Positions 63,001 to 64,000 of a stretch of DNA of 64,000 nucleotides are shown one piece after another (the first letter of the stretch is position 1; every line of letters starts with the position of its first letter). The notes under the pieces were generated by a model. That model searched no databases. It had not been told where the DNA came from and was given only the letters and a program-made list of their open reading frames with translations. The translations under genes and the position numbers were made by a program. The DNA is from Legionella sp. (GTDB lineage Bacteria > Pseudomonadota > Gammaproteobacteria > Legionellales > Legionellaceae). Location: contig PEQM01000004.1 in assembly GCA_002786205.1 (NCBI GenBank), positions 24,256-88,255 of the forward strand, read 5' to 3'.

Positions 63001-63105
63001 GAGGATGAAGAGAAAAACAGTGTCATCAATCAACTGATTAATGATATTTTAGAGGCTTATTCCAAGGATCCTAATATCAAAAGTTTGCCAGTTAAAGTGA
63101 ATTAG
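60076..63105 (+). CDS. icmB: Dot/Icm ATPase DotO/IcmB (VirB4-like)
   Basis: A 1009-residue cytoplasmic ATPase, the same length as in L. pneumophila, that powers machine assembly and transport. Walker A is ARPGSGKSVLSN and the later KRIVYDEFHRT carries Walker B. The N-terminal 450 residues are the VirB4-type domain. It ends the secretion block and is followed by a clear terminator. Confidence 0.98.
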   Translation: MANWAESFFEGVDTFFAWLSTSLRQTTESYIDLETADSPTVLVNHDGSLVSIIKVEGITALAGVAEFDQLVQGLNNALQAAMSRPGHALQVYFSHDKQNIQKLIEEIYRPAEHSAARLDLNLKDLFTERVDYLSRYCAEERVYLVLITRPFSLPSDQLKTANKAKLKMIRDIKAPPFKNSQTIYAAMPELRDIHDAYVRSIINELDSLKVIAQLLEVHEAVHAIRMTADPDFTADDWRASLPGDKIPVREMNSFEGDVSDLMWPSLAKQVLPRDAENIDMRSVRVGDKIYSAAFIDLFPKDVRPFMSLFARILPSHVPWRISFLVESEGLETIKLKGLLASILSFSSAQNRLVSDSVNLLKYLQLNTDESIVRLRVVAATWAPDGNVPLLRRRTSELVKAIQGWGSTDVSDVCGDPFSGFVATMLAGSLNSPAVPSVAPLSSVVSMLPITRPASPWKQGALLFRTPDGKPWPFQPGSTEQTTWIDLVYARPGSGKSVLSNALNLALCLSGGLIRLPRIAIIDIGPSSSGLISLLKEALPATQRHLVAYHRLRMTPEYSINPFDTQLGCRYPTALERSFLVNFITLLTTPLGAEKPYDGMPDLAGMVVDELYKSMADDANASPYASGIEDLIDGLLEEIGFVKDSKTTWWEVTDALYSAGFLHEALLAQRYAMPLLADAASICRLPSIEDLYERVTAPTGESLINAFSRMISSAVREYPILSRVSSFDIGDARIVSLDLDEVAKSGGDAADRQTAVMYMLARYVLARHYYLTEESLNNIPEQYKDYHKKRVAEIREDHKRIVYDEFHRTAKSQAVREQVIIDMREGRKWKVQIALLSQSVDDFDPVMIDFATAIYIMDAGPSQAIEKTTAIFGLSETAQAALRNRVHGPRQGGATFLAQFATKMGINVQLLTLTLGPIELWAFSTTAEDATVRNHLYRQLGPAEARRLLATLFPNGSVAKEIETRLATMKGQESLIEDEEKNSVINQLINDILEAYSKDPNIKSLPVKVN

Positions 63106-63200
63106 TTTTGATTCGACTTGATGAAAAATCCCCACTGACGAATTTTTCTAATTGGCTTTCAGTTTTTGTTGACATGTTTCAATTAGATGTAATTTATTTG

Positions 63201-63225
63201 CCTCCAAATAGTTGGAGGTTTTATT
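63201..63225 (+). terminator. Intrinsic terminator after icmB
   Basis: CCTCCAA (63201-63207) pairs perfectly with TTGGAGG (63212-63218) across a four-base loop, followed by TTTTATT. It lies about 95 bases after the icmB stop and should end the icmJB transcript. Confidence 0.85.
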
Positions 63226-63400
63226 AAGACATAATGATGTCTAATTAAATCGATTCAGGAATAATTTATTTACATAACCCCAGCTCGACATAAGTAATTT
63301 TTCATGAGAAATTTTAGTATGGAGATGTAATGCTGGTTTTCTTGGTTTAAGCATATAAGTCAACTTAACGTCTTCATAAATAAGTTAGGAAAAATCAATA

Positions 63401-63835
63401 ATGACTGAAAGTGTAAAAATTATATATGAAAAAAATCCCTCGAGCGATGAAATTCAAATTTTAACAGATGGTATTACACAATATGCTAAATTAGAAAAAG
63501 GCCAACCGCCTATAGAATCTTTTGCGTTTTTCGTTTGTAACGAAGCTAATCAAATCTTAGGAGGATGCAATGGCTCTATTTACTACGGTTGTCTTTATAT
63601 AGATCAATTGTGGATTGATGAAAGCTTAAGAAATAAAAAAATTGGAACGCAATTAATGCAATCTGCTGAAAAACTTGGGAAGGAAAAAGGATGTCTATTT
63701 TCTACAGTTAATACAATGGATTGGGAAGCACTAGGATTTTATCAGAGATTGGGTTACGAAATTGAGCATCAGCGATTTGGTTATTTCAGCGATTCTATTT
63801 TGTTTTTCATGAAAAAAGACTTTATTCCCCAATAA
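63401..63835 (+). CDS. GNAT family N-acetyltransferase
   Basis: A 144-residue acetyl-CoA-dependent acetyltransferase. The acetyl-CoA loop is NKKIGTQLMQSAEKLGKEKG, preceded by the LYIDQLWIDESLR strand and followed by NTMDWEALGFYQRLGYEI. It resembles small-molecule acetyltransferases of resistance or metabolism. It looks AT-richer than the icm genes and lies where L. pneumophila has tphA, suggesting acquisition or rearrangement. Confidence 0.88.
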   Translation: MTESVKIIYEKNPSSDEIQILTDGITQYAKLEKGQPPIESFAFFVCNEANQILGGCNGSIYYGCLYIDQLWIDESLRNKKIGTQLMQSAEKLGKEKGCLFSTVNTMDWEALGFYQRLGYEIEHQRFGYFSDSILFFMKKDFIPQ

Positions 63836-63911
63836 TCTGCTCAATTTTATTCATTGCCAGTTTGGGTTAGATATGCGGTAAAAGTCTTTGTATCAGGGCG
63901 CAATCTTGCAA

Positions 63912-64000
63912 CTAACGTTTATCAATTTCCTGTGCAAAGGATTTAACTTTATTGAAAGTATCTTTCGAATAAGATGAATTGGATGCACACTCTAAAGTTG
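63912..64000 (-). CDS. C-terminal end of a minus-strand gene cut by the window edge
   Basis: On the minus strand an open frame enters from the right edge and reads TLECASNSSYSKDTF, then NKVKSFAQEIDKR, and stops at TAG 63912-63914. The composition looks coding, but only 29 codons are visible and the family cannot be named. It converges with the GNAT gene. Confidence 0.4.
   Translation of the reverse strand, partial: TLECASNSSYSKDTFNKVKSFAQEIDKR

Overview
The window comes from a Legionella-type gammaproteobacterium. The right third (about 45.3-63.1 kb) carries the Dot/Icm type IVB secretion genes in the Legionella order icmT-S-(icmR slot)-Q-P-O-N-M-L-K-E-G-C-D-J-B, with protein lengths close to the known family members. 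The moderately AT-rich base composition also fits Legionella. I do not assign a species; the icmR-slot gene, a second icmD and a changed right border argue against simple identity with L. pneumophila.

Layout. 0-3.8 kb: the cut end of a cation efflux gene, two small exported proteins, a dispersed repeat, ssb and an MFS transporter. 4-10.7 kb: a one-direction cluster for making and attaching an unusual fatty acid, probably the very-long-chain acyl group of lipid A. It contains a FabL-type enoyl reductase, an unknown protein, an AcpXL-like carrier, a double hot-dog dehydratase, a ketosynthase plus a cysteine-less partner, and an LpxL/HtrB-type acyltransferase. 10.7-20.2 kb: housekeeping genes (PilZ-like, dapF with a 39-codon lptM, a serine hydrolase, ratA-rnfH, bamE, fur, a BON protein, uvrA, lemA and an M48 protease). 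20.2-31.5 kb: an ABC exporter, a UPF0114 protein, a large Legionella-type orphan behind a near-consensus promoter, a PAS-GGDEF diguanylate cyclase, an MBL hydrolase, a 2OG dioxygenase, a YgjP-like metallopeptidase, two orphans and a glycosyltransferase. 31.6-35.3 kb: rpsP-rimM-trmD-rplS and ffh. 35.6-42.3 kb: an amino-acid permease, a PriC-like protein and a cytochrome oxidase assembly run (DUF2909, SURF1, an SCO-like protein, heme A synthase, heme O synthase, SCO1). 42.5-45.2 kb: rimK, an HTH protein, a cold-shock protein, a second copy of the repeat, a HIT protein and a small orphan. 45.3-63.1 kb: Dot/Icm. 63.1-64 kb: a terminator, a GNAT acetyltransferase and the cut end of a minus-strand gene.

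How the genes work together. IcmT, DotI/J, DotE, DotP and DotF build inner-membrane parts of the secretion machine. DotH, DotG and DotK form the envelope-spanning core. DotO supplies energy. DotL-DotM-DotN with IcmS form the coupling complex that receives effectors. IcmQ and the small protein in the icmR slot are expected to act as a pair. The main departures from the textbook locus are a tandem icmD duplication, a 34-bp sequence shared by the icmQ-icmP and icmC-icmD gaps, and the absence of tphA/icmF directly after icmB.
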